DNA of 64,000 nt from Bacillota bacterium (lineage in GTDB: Bacteria; Bacillota; Clostridia; Lachnospirales; Lachnospiraceae): the NCBI GenBank assembly GCA_023387655.1, contig JAEWHR010000243.1, positions 32,746 to 96,745 of the forward strand. Direction: 5' to 3'. The notes beneath the pieces were generated by a model, which was not told where the DNA came from, searched no databases, and was given only the letters and a program-made list of their open reading frames with translations. This document shows, one piece after another, positions 18,683 through 28,619 of the stretch. A program made the translations under genes and the position numbers. Positions within the stretch are counted from its first letter, which is position 1, and the number at the start of each line of letters is the position of its first letter.

Positions 18683-18785
18683 ACTATAATCATTTCATAG
18701 TTTTATTATAATTTTTTAATGCGAAATATTGTATGGATACAAAACAGTTGTTTTATGCATCTTTCACAGAATTAACTTTGTTTAT

Positions 18786-18814
18786 TTGTGTTTTTTCCAT
18801 ATTTATCTTATAAT
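18786..18814 (+). promoter_or_regulatory. Predicted promoter of the YesM/YesN operon
   Basis: TTGTGT (18786-18791), a 17-base spacer and a perfect TATAAT (18809-18814) lie about 110 bases before the kinase start. The 274-base divergent region 18651-18924 holds this promoter and the cre-linked minus-strand promoter and no gene. Confidence 0.6.
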
Positions 18815-18924
18815 ATTCCATAGGAATACATATCTGTTCAAGGTAAAATATTATCAACAGTTAGAACTTCAAGACAATCACCCCCCTCATTAAATAAAAA
18901 AAGAAATGAACATAGGTAGACATC

Positions 18925-20757
18925 ATGAATAAACAAAATCAAAACATTTCTCCATACAATTTATCATTAAAGGGATATCTATACTGTTCCCTTGGTTTTT
19001 TATTCTTTTGTATCACTTTAATTACTGTATTTACTACAAAATCCTATTCTGCCCTACAACAAAAAACACTATCCGATACATTAGCTCAGTTATCAAAGCA
19101 AGCTTCCCAGTCAGTGGAAGCTACCTATGATGCTATTGAAAATCTGGGTTCTAGCGTAGCTTATAATCAAGTTACACAACAATACTTACTATCTGATGCT
19201 AATACAGACAGTTTGGCTAAGTATAATAGCTACATCAACGTGATTAGCTTATTAAATAATTTTCAGATGTTAAATGACAATGTTCTTGATATTGCTCTTG
19301 TTGGTTACGATGGAAATACAGCAAACATATCAGGTAATATTTCTTCCTATATAGAATTGACGAAACAATTAAAAACTACGAAAAAAGAAAAGGCAATTCA
19401 CCTTGGACCTTCCAATATCATCATTGGATACAAGGCTTGTATTTGTCATTTATTAGCGATACCAATCTATCATTTGACTACATTAGAAGAGATAGGCATT
19501 CTCTATCTTGCAATCAACCCGGAATCTATCATAACGAACTTAACAGCAAAAGCAGATGGTATAATCACAGAATATCTCCTAGTTACCAAAGATAATCAAT
19601 TATTAAGTGGCGATGAAACTATGTTTCGTGCTTTATCAACCACTAGCAATGCCAATAAAGAATTCTCCATTACCTACCAAGGAGTACATTTTAACTGTAA
19701 AGCTGATTACATAAAAAGTGCAGATGCATACCTCTATACCCTGACCAATACAAGTGAATATACACAAGGAATTAACCAGATTGCGATTCGCCAAGTTGGA
19801 TTTTTTATACTAGCTTTCTGCATCATGGCACTTGTGCTTTTGTTGATTTTTCACCCTATACTTACCTCAATAAAATCAATTACTTGTTTGATGCAGAAGA
19901 TTCGTTCTGGAAAACGACGTGCCTTAGCAGAAAGAATTACCATTGATAAGAATATGGTATATTGCAAAGAGATACATTCCATAGCTACAGAATTTAATGG
20001 TGTGTTAGATGAAATCAATACCCTAAACCATACGATTTTTAATACATATACGAAAATGCATGAACTAGAGATCATCAATCGAAATACAAGTATTGCTTAC
20101 TTACGTAGTCAAATTAATCCACATTTTCTTTACAATACACTCACAATGATTTGCGGTATGTCCTCTATCGGAGAGACGGATGGGGTTATCGAAGTCACTG
20201 GTGCCTTGTCTCAAATCTTTCGTTATAGCATTAAAGGTCAGGCAATGGTATCGGTAGAAGAAGAATTAGAGATTACAAAGTCATATGTCATGATACAGAC
20301 AATTCGTTTTGATAATCGTTTTACCGTAGAATATAAATTTACGGAGGAAGCACTAAAAGCTCAAATACCAAAGATGGTTATTCAACCTCTTGTTGAAAAC
20401 GCAGTAATACATGGTCTTGAAAAATCACTAAAGAAAGGGAATCTTCAGATTGGAGGGCTACGCAATCCCAAAGATAATACATTGATTTTATGGATTTATG
20501 ATACTGGCATCGGTATGACAACAGAAAAATTAGAGAAACTACGCTATTCTGTAATGGATACCAATAATATCACCGCTGAAAATGTAAATTCAACTCTACT
20601 AGGTTCTCATGGTAGTATCGGATTAAAGAATGTTAACGCAAGAATATATCTATATTATGGAAATCCATATCACTTAAATATAGATTCAGAAGAAAATGTC
20701 GGCACTAATATACAGATTTGCATTCCATATACCTTAGCAACAGATGCTAGTATATAG
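18925..20757 (+). CDS. YesM-type sensor histidine kinase
   Basis: A 610-residue membrane kinase: a membrane segment near 20-40, an extracellular sensor of about 250 residues, a second membrane segment near 290-312, a HAMP linker, then the His_kinase domain with the phosphoacceptor in LRSQINPHFLYNTLT (His near 403) and an HATPase domain (PLVENAVIHGLEK, YDTGIGM, GSIGLKNV). YesM kinases normally sense oligosaccharides directly or with a binding protein, and control neighbouring CUT1 transporter genes through a YesN regulator. Its gene is divergent from the transporter operon and heads an operon with the regulator, a second binding protein, an esterase and a fucosidase. The AGGTAG ribosome site is weak. 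Confidence 0.92.
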   Translation: MNKQNQNISPYNLSLKGYLYCSLGFLFFCITLITVFTTKSYSALQQKTLSDTLAQLSKQASQSVEATYDAIENLGSSVAYNQVTQQYLLSDANTDSLAKYNSYINVISLLNNFQMLNDNVLDIALVGYDGNTANISGNISSYIELTKQLKTTKKEKAIHLGPSNIIIGYKACICHLLAIPIYHLTTLEEIGILYLAINPESIITNLTAKADGIITEYLLVTKDNQLLSGDETMFRALSTTSNANKEFSITYQGVHFNCKADYIKSADAYLYTLTNTSEYTQGINQIAIRQVGFFILAFCIMALVLLLIFHPILTSIKSITCLMQKIRSGKRRALAERITIDKNMVYCKEIHSIATEFNGVLDEINTLNHTIFNTYTKMHELEIINRNTSIAYLRSQINPHFLYNTLTMICGMSSIGETDGVIEVTGALSQIFRYSIKGQAMVSVEEELEITKSYVMIQTIRFDNRFTVEYKFTEEALKAQIPKMVIQPLVENAVIHGLEKSLKKGNLQIGGLRNPKDNTLILWIYDTGIGMTTEKLEKLRYSVMDTNNITAENVNSTLLGSHGSIGLKNVNARIYLYYGNPYHLNIDSEENVGTNIQICIPYTLATDASI

Positions 20758-20786
20758 AACAGGTGAAGTAAAGGAAGGTGTTTGTA

Positions 20787-21572
20787 ATGTTTCGTGCAGT
20801 TATTATTGATGATGAAAAATGGGTAATACGAAGTTTATTAGCAACCATCAAAGGTCAGGAATACTTTGATATTATTGGCGAAGCTTATGATGGAATAAGT
20901 GGTCTAGAGTTAATAACAGAATTAAAACCAGATTTGGTTTTTACAGATGTGTGTATGGCTGGTATGGGTGGGCTTGATATGCTACAGGCAGCAAGGGAGG
21001 TATCTTCCCAATCACTCTTCATTATAATCAGTGGATATGCTGAATTTGCATATGCTCAAAAAGCCCTCCTTTATAATGCAATTGGGTATTGTTTAAAGCC
21101 ATTTTCCAAAAGCGAACTATATGATGCAATGGAAAAAGCTTTTCATATCCTTACTAACCGTATGACATCAAAGTTAGAGCTGATGAAAGAGATGAATGGG
21201 GCTGATGATATTGATTCTACTACTGAAACTATTGTTGTGAAAAACAAAATGGTTCAGGTTATGCTTGATTATATACACGAACATTATAACGAAAATGTCT
21301 CCATACAAGATTTGTCAGAGCTATGTAATATAAATCAAAACTATGCAAGCCAACTATTCTCACAAGAGCTCGGAGTCAACTTTTGTACCTATTTAACAAA
21401 GCTAAGAATAGATAAAGCTGTTAAGTTCTTAAAAACAACGGACCTTCCAGTCTCTAATATTGCTATTTCTGTTGGATATCGCGATTATTTTTACTTCGCT
21501 AAAGTCTTTAAAAAAGCTACTGGCATTACCCCTACTGCATATCGTAGTTTAGGTAGTGAAAATACAGTTTAA
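20787..21572 (+). CDS. YesN-type response regulator (REC plus AraC HTH), short form
   Basis: A receiver domain (phosphoacceptor Asp in LVFTDVCMAGMGG) is followed after a short linker by a two-helix-turn-helix AraC output domain (VSIQDLSELCNINQNYASQLF ... PVSNIAISVGYRDYFYFAKVFKKATG). I chose the ATG at 20787 because AAGGAAGG lies eight bases before it; the GTG at 20778 overlaps that ribosome site. The product is about 261 residues, much shorter than typical YesN proteins (about 370 to 540), which carry a middle domain absent here. It most likely activates the transporter operon and its own operon in response to the YesM sensor. Confidence 0.9.
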   Translation: MFRAVIIDDEKWVIRSLLATIKGQEYFDIIGEAYDGISGLELITELKPDLVFTDVCMAGMGGLDMLQAAREVSSQSLFIIISGYAEFAYAQKALLYNAIGYCLKPFSKSELYDAMEKAFHILTNRMTSKLELMKEMNGADDIDSTTETIVVKNKMVQVMLDYIHEHYNENVSIQDLSELCNINQNYASQLFSQELGVNFCTYLTKLRIDKAVKFLKTTDLPVSNIAISVGYRDYFYFAKVFKKATGITPTAYRSLGSENTV

Positions 21573-21615
21573 CAATTATATCATCCAACAATTCGCATTA
21601 TGAGAAAGGGACACT

Positions 21616-23226
21616 ATGAAGCTTAAACTATCCATCATATTTATTATCCTCTTTGTTTTTACTTTTTGTAGCTTAATCGATCTGCAATTTTTAACTGATA
21701 AAAAAAATACTGATGATATCTTCGTGGAACCTGAATTTAGCAAACAACTAACCATTAGCATAAGTTTTTGGAACATACAAGATTTAGTGAATGCGCCCGA
21801 AAAAGATGATATTTTAAAATACATTGAAAAAAAGTTTAATATTGTTATCAAACCTATCGCCGTTAGTTGGAATAATTATTTAGAGCAGTACCAGATTTTA
21901 AGTGCAACCAAAAGCTTGCCAGACATATTTGCAAGTCTTACCGTTTCCTCATCCAATACCAGTTCTACTTCTAGTTTAAAAAGCCTGATCTCATCAGGGG
22001 CTGTTCGTTCCCTTCCAAACGATTTAAGTGCTTATGAAAATCTGAATGAAGTGATGAATAAATATGATTACATACGTTATTTAGATGGCAAACACTACGT
22101 TATCCCTCGCGTATCCTTTGAGGAAGAAATGCTAAGCTCTACCGATGCAGCAATGCTTGTTCGTAAGGACTGGATGCAAGCACTCGGGTTGTCAAACCCT
22201 GAGTCTTTGGATGAATTCATTGATATGATATGTGCCTTTGCTAAAGATGATCCAGATGGTAATCACATCAATGATACCATTGGGTATAATGTTAATAGCT
22301 TTACAGCGCTCGGGAAATGGGTGATGCTTGGCATTGCACCAGAATGTAATGTGTTTAACTGGATTCAAACTAAGAATGGCTATCTTCCTTCCTACCTAAC
22401 AGATGACTTTAAAAAAGTTGTAGTGGCTTACCGCACAATGTACGAACGTGGCGGTCTAGACCCAGACTTTTATACGAAAAACTCCACAGATGTAACAACT
22501 GACTTTGCAAGAGGATATCTTGGGGCTTTGGAATATAAATCTTCCCCTGGAGCCTTGGTGGAATTAGAAACCTTATGGAACCTTTATCAGGATAAGCCCT
22601 TTGAGGAATGTGTAACCGTTCTTCCAATATTTCCTGCAGAAGATGGCATACGCTATAGCAACTCTAGTAATCCCTTTTGGTCAGAATCATTGATATCCTC
22701 CTCAGTTGATGATGAGAAGATGGAACGGATACTATCCTTATTCGAATATTTATTATCAGAGGAAGGAAGACGTTTGATTCGCTATGGTCTAGAAGGAATT
22801 GATTATACAATTGATGAGGAAGGGACCTATCATTGTTTAGTAGATACGAAGGATTCTAATCTATTAAAAACCTTAGAAAATAAATATCCTTCACTCCTTT
22901 TGTTTACTAGCTTAGCATCTTGGGGAGGTGATTGGACTGACTTTGAACTTAATGAGATGAATACACTTCGTTACGGGAAAGATTGCACTACACTATCTCA
23001 CAATAGTTTATATTGGAATATGGAAAATACGATAACTGTCGATAGACCTTATGAATTTATTTTATTAGAAAAAGAATATTCCGATGTTTTTAATAAGGAT
23101 ACTGCATTCAATGACTTTATCCGTGTCATTATTGGGAAAGAAGACCCACTTACTATGTGGAATGAGATTATTGATGGTTATTATAAAAATGGACTTTCTG
23201 AATATCTAAAAAGACAAAACAAATGA
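21616..23226 (+). CDS. Second extracellular solute-binding protein, encoded with the sensor pair
   Basis: A 536-residue exported protein: hydrophobic N-terminus (MKLKLSIIFIILFVFTFC) followed by a family 1 solute-binding fold (LTISISFWNIQDL onward, AMLVRKDWMQALGLSNPESLDEF). The Cys in VFTFC does not fit a standard lipobox, so membrane-anchored or secreted are both possible. There are no permease genes in this operon. It may share the CUT1 permeases at 16757-18650, or act as an accessory sugar sensor that presents ligand to YesM. Its gene is 43 bases after the regulator and 49 bases before the esterase. Confidence 0.8.
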   Translation: MKLKLSIIFIILFVFTFCSLIDLQFLTDKKNTDDIFVEPEFSKQLTISISFWNIQDLVNAPEKDDILKYIEKKFNIVIKPIAVSWNNYLEQYQILSATKSLPDIFASLTVSSSNTSSTSSLKSLISSGAVRSLPNDLSAYENLNEVMNKYDYIRYLDGKHYVIPRVSFEEEMLSSTDAAMLVRKDWMQALGLSNPESLDEFIDMICAFAKDDPDGNHINDTIGYNVNSFTALGKWVMLGIAPECNVFNWIQTKNGYLPSYLTDDFKKVVVAYRTMYERGGLDPDFYTKNSTDVTTDFARGYLGALEYKSSPGALVELETLWNLYQDKPFEECVTVLPIFPAEDGIRYSNSSNPFWSESLISSSVDDEKMERILSLFEYLLSEEGRRLIRYGLEGIDYTIDEEGTYHCLVDTKDSNLLKTLENKYPSLLLFTSLASWGGDWTDFELNEMNTLRYGKDCTTLSHNSLYWNMENTITVDRPYEFILLEKEYSDVFNKDTAFNDFIRVIIGKEDPLTMWNEIIDGYYKNGLSEYLKRQNK

Positions 23227-23275
23227 ACTAAAAAACATATTGCGTTACAATAGCGCTAGAATCGAGGCTTTACAT

Positions 23276-24676
23276 ATGCATGGAGTTTTTATACAAAAAG
23301 GACTTAGCGACTGGCAGATTATTCAACATACAAATGGATTTGCAACGGTACATTTTGAAGGTATATGGAATGTACCTACTGCAGCGATTGATTTTGGTAC
23401 AAAGGAAGCATTTCCAATGATTCGTGTCATGAGCGAATCAGACAATGAACAGATAGTTCCATGGACACGTACAAAGAAAGAAGAGGTTGATACGTATCAC
23501 GGCACATGGAGCTTTGACTTAACACTTCCGGCAGGTGGTCTATACCGCGTTGAAACAGGCCTTGACACAAAGAGTATAAAAAAAGATTTTGGTTGGATTT
23601 TCCGCGGTGATGTTCGCCTTCATATAGGTGTTGGTGATTTATTCGTAATCGCTGGTCAGAGTAATTCTTCTGGATATGGCAGGGATTCTGCGCAAGACCT
23701 CCCTGATATCAATGTACATTTATATAGAAATAGACATCAATGGGATCTTGCATGCCATCCAATGAATGAATCTACCTATTCCTCAGACGAGCCAAACGCT
23801 GAAATGGGTGTATCCGGTGTTTCTCCTTATCTGTCCTTTGGAAAAACCTTTCATCGCTACTCACATTATCCCGTCGGCTTAATTCAGACAGCCAAAGGTG
23901 GCCAGCCAATTAATATGTGGGATACCCGCAAAGATGGGTCTCTTTATTATAATCTACTAACTCGGATAAACGAATGTGGAGGTAACGTGGCAGGCATCTT
24001 ATGGTATCAAGGTTGTTCTGATGCTAGTAAAGAAAATGCAACAAATTATTTAGATTCCTTTCAATATTTTGTACAGTCTCTTAGAGCAGATCTTTCCTAT
24101 GAAGTACCTTTTTTTACATTACAGCTAAATCGCGAAATACCTGGTTCTAATGATCACTATTGGGGTATTATTCGGGAGTCACAACGAATTGCAGCAGAAA
24201 CTATTAAAAAAGTTTCCTTGCTTACTACAATTAACTGCTCTTTAAGTGATGGTATCCATAATAGTGCACATTCTAGCCTATTGATTGGTGAAAAGCTAGC
24301 AAAACAATGCGCCGGATACTTATACGGTACTAGTAAATTTGAGCCTCCATTTGTTACCTCAATTACAAGAACCAATTCCATAATAAGTATCAAACTATCT
24401 AACGTAATACGCAGTTTATTAGTGGTAAATGATGACCCAAGAAAGAGTGGTTTCTTATTAGAGGATGAGGATGGTGAAGTTCCAATTACTCAACTATTCG
24501 CTAATAAGGAAGTTGGTAATGAGCTTTGCTTTACATTTTCTAAGGTTCTTACAAAGAATGCAAAATTATCTTTTGCATGGGAATCAAATCCAACCACTGT
24601 CCCACCTGTTGATGAGGTTACTTACTTGCCAGTTGTATCCTTTTATCAGCTACCAGTTCCCTACGAAAAACACTAA
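23276..24676 (+). CDS. SGNH-fold carbohydrate esterase (SASA/DUF303, CE6-like)
   Basis: The nucleophile motif GQSNSSGYGR and the later block GILWYQGCSDAS are the signatures of the sialate O-acetylesterase/CE6 acetyl-esterase group. The open frame reaches back to a TTG at 23240, but the ATG at 23276 has a GAGG ribosome site eight bases before it and begins MHGVFIQKGLSDWQ, so I use it (467 residues). No signal peptide: it should remove acetyl groups from imported oligosaccharides, needed before rhamnosidases or fucosidase can act on acetylated pectic fragments. Note that the usual GESD motif reads GCSD here. Substrate is inferred from context only. Confidence 0.78.
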   Translation: MHGVFIQKGLSDWQIIQHTNGFATVHFEGIWNVPTAAIDFGTKEAFPMIRVMSESDNEQIVPWTRTKKEEVDTYHGTWSFDLTLPAGGLYRVETGLDTKSIKKDFGWIFRGDVRLHIGVGDLFVIAGQSNSSGYGRDSAQDLPDINVHLYRNRHQWDLACHPMNESTYSSDEPNAEMGVSGVSPYLSFGKTFHRYSHYPVGLIQTAKGGQPINMWDTRKDGSLYYNLLTRINECGGNVAGILWYQGCSDASKENATNYLDSFQYFVQSLRADLSYEVPFFTLQLNREIPGSNDHYWGIIRESQRIAAETIKKVSLLTTINCSLSDGIHNSAHSSLLIGEKLAKQCAGYLYGTSKFEPPFVTSITRTNSIISIKLSNVIRSLLVVNDDPRKSGFLLEDEDGEVPITQLFANKEVGNELCFTFSKVLTKNAKLSFAWESNPTTVPPVDEVTYLPVVSFYQLPVPYEKH

Positions 24677-24738
24677 TTACTAAAGTTTTACTAAACACAT
24701 GATTGCTAAAGTTAACTAAACACATGATCGCTAAAGAA
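24672..24738 (+). repeat. Short tandem repeat between esterase and fucosidase genes
   Basis: Three copies of a unit close to ACTAAACACATGATTGCTAAAG follow one another directly, the first one degenerate and overlapping the esterase stop codon (CACTAATTACTAAAG). The array ends just before the ribosome site of the fucosidase gene. Confidence 0.75.
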
Positions 24739-24752
24739 ATGAGGTAATTAAG

Positions 24753-26201
24753 ATGAGTGAAATTAAGAAGGAAGTTGATTGGAAATCCGTACAACAAAAT
24801 GCACCGGATTGGTTCCGCGATGCGAAATTTGGTCTATTCTTTCATTGGGGACCTTATTGTGTCCCTGCTTATGAAAACGAATGGTATTCAAGAAATATGT
24901 ATGCCAAAGGTCTCTCTCAAAATAAGCACCATGAAGCTACTTATGGAAAATTAAAAGAATTTGGATACAAAGACTTTATTCCTATGTTCCGTGGAGAAAA
25001 ATTTGATCCAGAGGAATGGGCTGATTTAGTAGTCCGATCTGGAGCACGCTATGCCGGACCAGTGAGCGAACACGCAGATAATTTTTCATTGTGGAATAGT
25101 AAAGTAAACCCAGTGAACAGTGTTGCAATGGGTCCAAAGCGTGATATTGTGGGTGAATGTGCTGTTGCTTTTCGCGAGAGAGGTATCCGTTATCTTGCAA
25201 CCTTCCACCATCAATGGTTATGGGGTTGGTTTATGTCCACCGATGCCGATGCTGATGTATACAATCCTGAAAATGAAATATTTTATGGACCATCACTTCC
25301 ACTTGAAACCAATCGATATGCTCCTTACCGTCTACCAGACGATAGCTTCAATAGGAATTGGTGTGACAAGGTAAAGGAAGTAATTGATAACTATCAGCCA
25401 GATGCTCTTTACTTTGATAGCCGTACTAATATTATTGGAGAAACCTATCGCCACGAAATGGCTGACTATTATTATAATCAGACAAATCATAAGAATGGTA
25501 TCATCACCTATAAACAGGAGGATTTTCCGTCCGATATCGGCGTTCTTGATATTGAATGTGGTCGTTTTTCTGAATCAAAACCATTCCCATGGCAGACAGA
25601 TGATCGTCTAGAGGATAATATAACCTGGTGCATAGTACAAAATCCAAAATATAAGCCTGCTAAAAAAATAATCCACCAACTGTGTGACGTTGTAGCTAAA
25701 AACGGTAACCTATTATTAAACGTTGGCCCTAACGCGGATGGTAGTTTTCCTGAGGAAGCGAAAGCAATCCTTTATGAAATTGGTGATTGGCTAAAAATGA
25801 ATGGTGATGCCATCTATGAGACAAGACCATATGCAATTGCTTCAGAAGGACCTGCAAGTGTAAAAGACGAAAACTACGATATCACAAAAATAAAGGAACA
25901 ACTAAAAGACGGTCTTGCAGCAGATATTCGATTAACTGAATTTTCTGAAAAAGATTTTCGTTTTACTTCAAAAGGAAATACCGTTTATGCCATTGCACTA
26001 GGTTGGCCAGATAACTCTATCTTACACATAAAGAGCTTTAAAACCGGCTCTGTCCTTAAGGACATCAAATCAGTTTCCTTACTTGGATTAGAAGGAAAGC
26101 TTAATTACATACAGACCGATTCTGAGTTAACAGTATATCTACCAGAAGTAAAACCTTGTGATCATGCTTATTGCATTAAAATTGAAACTAAGGAATTATA
26201 A
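24753..26201 (+). CDS. GH29 alpha-L-fucosidase
   Basis: A 482-residue GH29 enzyme. WFRDAKFGLFFHWGPYCVPAYENEWYSRNMY (residues 20-50) is the diagnostic N-terminal block with the HW substrate-binding residues; the nucleophile is Asp222 in DALYFDSR. The catalytic TIM barrel (about 15-360) is followed by a C-terminal beta-sandwich. No signal peptide, so it cleaves terminal alpha-L-fucose from imported oligosaccharides. It is the last gene of the YesM-led operon and is followed by a clear terminator. An AATGAGG ribosome site precedes the ATG. Confidence 0.92.
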   Translation: MSEIKKEVDWKSVQQNAPDWFRDAKFGLFFHWGPYCVPAYENEWYSRNMYAKGLSQNKHHEATYGKLKEFGYKDFIPMFRGEKFDPEEWADLVVRSGARYAGPVSEHADNFSLWNSKVNPVNSVAMGPKRDIVGECAVAFRERGIRYLATFHHQWLWGWFMSTDADADVYNPENEIFYGPSLPLETNRYAPYRLPDDSFNRNWCDKVKEVIDNYQPDALYFDSRTNIIGETYRHEMADYYYNQTNHKNGIITYKQEDFPSDIGVLDIECGRFSESKPFPWQTDDRLEDNITWCIVQNPKYKPAKKIIHQLCDVVAKNGNLLLNVGPNADGSFPEEAKAILYEIGDWLKMNGDAIYETRPYAIASEGPASVKDENYDITKIKEQLKDGLAADIRLTEFSEKDFRFTSKGNTVYAIALGWPDNSILHIKSFKTGSVLKDIKSVSLLGLEGKLNYIQTDSELTVYLPEVKPCDHAYCIKIETKEL

Positions 26202-26240
26202 TCTAGTATAGCAACACGCTGCAAATATGACATTAAAAAT

Positions 26241-26277
26241 GCACCTTGATAATTGCTTTTAATCAAGGTGCTTTTTA
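26241..26277 (+). terminator. Rho-independent terminator of the YesM-fucosidase operon
   Basis: GCACCTTGAT (26241-26250) pairs perfectly with ATCAAGGTGC (26262-26271) and is followed by a run of T. Confidence 0.88.
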
Positions 26278-26362
26278 ATAAATTTTTTAATGAACTTTTA
26301 AATGAGCTTTTTTATAAACTTTTTAAATAAGCTTTTTTATAAACTATTTTTTTAAAGGTTTG
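26278..26362 (+). repeat. Low-complexity AT-rich tandem repeat after GH42
   Basis: Units close to TTTTTTATAAACTTTTTAAA are repeated three to four times with drift, between the fucosidase terminator and the 3' end of the second GH42 gene. The period is about 25 bases; the low base complexity makes the call weaker than for other arrays. Confidence 0.55.
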
Positions 26363-26414
26363 TTTCAATTTATATGAACTATTTCAAGAAAGCATTACAA
26401 CTATCTTAAGAAAT

Positions 26415-28454
26415 CTACTCTCCCGAATGAAGTACAACCCCTTGATAGGCTTCAAGACAAATCTCACCTTCAAATCTTTTACCAGATAATAAATCATTGC
26501 TTGCTTTCTCGATTGGAAACTTAATCTCTTTCTCCGACATGTTAAGATAAAAATCATATCTCTCATTACCATGAATTCTACTATGATGCTCTATTCCTTT
26601 CGGGAGAACTCTATTTTGAATTCCTTTTTCCTCTAATACCTTATGATAAATTTGTTTCATACCCTCTGCTTCAATACGCGCACCAATATAATAAGCACTA
26701 CCATGCCCAAATACTTTCTCAGTCACTACTGGTGTTCCAGAATAAAAATCTTTACTATATATTCCTAATACTTTTGCATCCGATACCTTTAGTATTTCAC
26801 AGAAATCTCGTATTTTATAGGTTCCTGTTAACTTTGCATCAGTGAAACAAACCTCGTTACTATCCGTTGGATATAATGTATCAATTTCTTCTGAATATAA
26901 GCCAAATAGATCCATAAGTCCATCCCCTGGAAATCCTCCAAGATAGCATAGTGTATTTTCATTCACATATCCAGTAAGATAAGTAGCAATCAAAGTTCCA
27001 CCCTTGCTGACATATTCTTTTAACTTATCCGCAAGACCCTCTCTTAATAGATATAACATCGGTGCTACTATGAGCTCATATTGATCGAAATCTACACTTG
27101 GTGTTATAACATCTGCTTCTATTCCAATCTCTTGAAGTGTCCGATATTGTTCTCTGCATGTTTCCTCATACTTCTTATCTTTCGAAAGACCTGCCATATC
27201 CTGTATTGCCCAACGATTATTCCAATCAAATAAGATTGCTGCCTTCGCATCTACTCTGCTTCCACAGATTGGAGTTAGTTTTGCAAGCAATTCTCCAACT
27301 TCCTTTACTTCTCCAAATACCCTAGTGTCACTACGACCCAGATGATCAATTACTGCTCCATGATATTGTTCAAAGGATCCCCTTCCTTTTCTCCACTGAA
27401 AGTACTGTACCGTATCTGAACCACAAGCAATGATTTGAAGAGAAGTAATTCTATGTACTCCTGGCCGTTTTAATTTATTATACGGATGCCAGTTAACTAA
27501 GCTTGGAACGCTTTCCATTAACATAAAAGGCTTTCCAGGTATAAAGGAACGCATCATGGCATGATCAAAAGAGGAATCTGCTGCTGTCACAGAGAATTCT
27601 TCATAGTCATTATTCCATGCAGGATAGCTATCCCAAGAAATGATATCAAGTTCTTTTGCCATAACCTCATAATCAAGTGTTGGATATAAACGCATAAAAT
27701 TTGTTGTAACTGGAATATTGGGTGTAATTGCCTTCACAATAGAGATCTCCGACTTCAAATAATCCGTCATATTCCATGTGTTGAATCTCTTCCAATCTAA
27801 GGTTAAACCATGGATGGTTGTTTCTCCATTGGAAAATGGAGGTTCAATCTCCTCAAAATTCGAAAATCGATGACTCCAGAAAGTTGTCCACCATTCATGA
27901 TTTAATTTTTCTATGTCATTGTTATATTTATTTTTTAACCATTCAATAAACCTCTTCTGGCAACTTTCACAATAACACTCACCACCAAGCTCATTGGAAA
28001 TATGCCATAAAATAATACCTGGATGGTCTTTTACTTTATTAGCCAATCTAGTAATTAACTCAGAGGCCTTCTTTCGAAAAGCAATGGAAGACATACAATG
28101 ATTGTGTCTTAAACCATGATGATTCCTTCTATTATCCCTAGAAACACGTAATACCTCAGGATACTGTTTTGATAACCATGCTGGTCTTGCCCCTGTTGGT
28201 GTTCCTAACACTGTATAGATACCAGCTTCATATAATTTATCAATAATATCTAATAGCCATTCAAAATGATATTCCCCGGGAACTGGTTCATATACAGACC
28301 ATGCAAATACTCCTAATGTTGCAGTATTCATTCCCGCCTCTTTCATTAACCGAATGTCTTCCTCCAGAATATCCGGCCTGTCTAACCATTGTTCTGGATT
28401 ATAATCTCCTCCATGTAACATCACTGGTGCTTGTGAAAATAAAATCTGTTTCAT
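26415..28454 (-). CDS. GH42 beta-galactosidase, second paralogue
   Basis: A 679-residue GH42 enzyme. The acid/base is Glu155 in WHISNELGG, the nucleophile Glu314 in FMLMESVPSLVNW, and zinc ligands Cys120, Cys160, Cys162 and Cys165 are present. Domain order matches the other GH42 (6266), but the two are clearly diverged, suggesting different galactoside linkages or chain positions. No signal peptide. It is a single gene on the minus strand, convergent with the fucosidase operon, with a TATAAT-containing upstream region near 28521-28526 but no obvious -35 box. Intracellular galactosidase acting on the same imported substrate is the likely role. Confidence 0.92.
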   Translation of the reverse strand: MKQILFSQAPVMLHGGDYNPEQWLDRPDILEEDIRLMKEAGMNTATLGVFAWSVYEPVPGEYHFEWLLDIIDKLYEAGIYTVLGTPTGARPAWLSKQYPEVLRVSRDNRRNHHGLRHNHCMSSIAFRKKASELITRLANKVKDHPGIILWHISNELGGECYCESCQKRFIEWLKNKYNNDIEKLNHEWWTTFWSHRFSNFEEIEPPFSNGETTIHGLTLDWKRFNTWNMTDYLKSEISIVKAITPNIPVTTNFMRLYPTLDYEVMAKELDIISWDSYPAWNNDYEEFSVTAADSSFDHAMMRSFIPGKPFMLMESVPSLVNWHPYNKLKRPGVHRITSLQIIACGSDTVQYFQWRKGRGSFEQYHGAVIDHLGRSDTRVFGEVKEVGELLAKLTPICGSRVDAKAAILFDWNNRWAIQDMAGLSKDKKYEETCREQYRTLQEIGIEADVITPSVDFDQYELIVAPMLYLLREGLADKLKEYVSKGGTLIATYLTGYVNENTLCYLGGFPGDGLMDLFGLYSEEIDTLYPTDSNEVCFTDAKLTGTYKIRDFCEILKVSDAKVLGIYSKDFYSGTPVVTEKVFGHGSAYYIGARIEAEGMKQIYHKVLEEKGIQNRVLPKGIEHHSRIHGNERYDFYLNMSEKEIKFPIEKASNDLLSGKRFEGEICLEAYQGVVLHSGE

Positions 28455-28619
28455 TCTTCTTTCTCCTTTTGAATTTAACCTAAAATCCTCTGTCTACTCT
28501 AATACCCTTAGAGTAGCATATATTATAGAAAAACCGAATGTAATTTTCTCACCCTTATATGGAAAAAATCATGATTTAAACTGTTTTTGCTTATTAGATG
28601 ATTATTCTAGCAGTTATAA

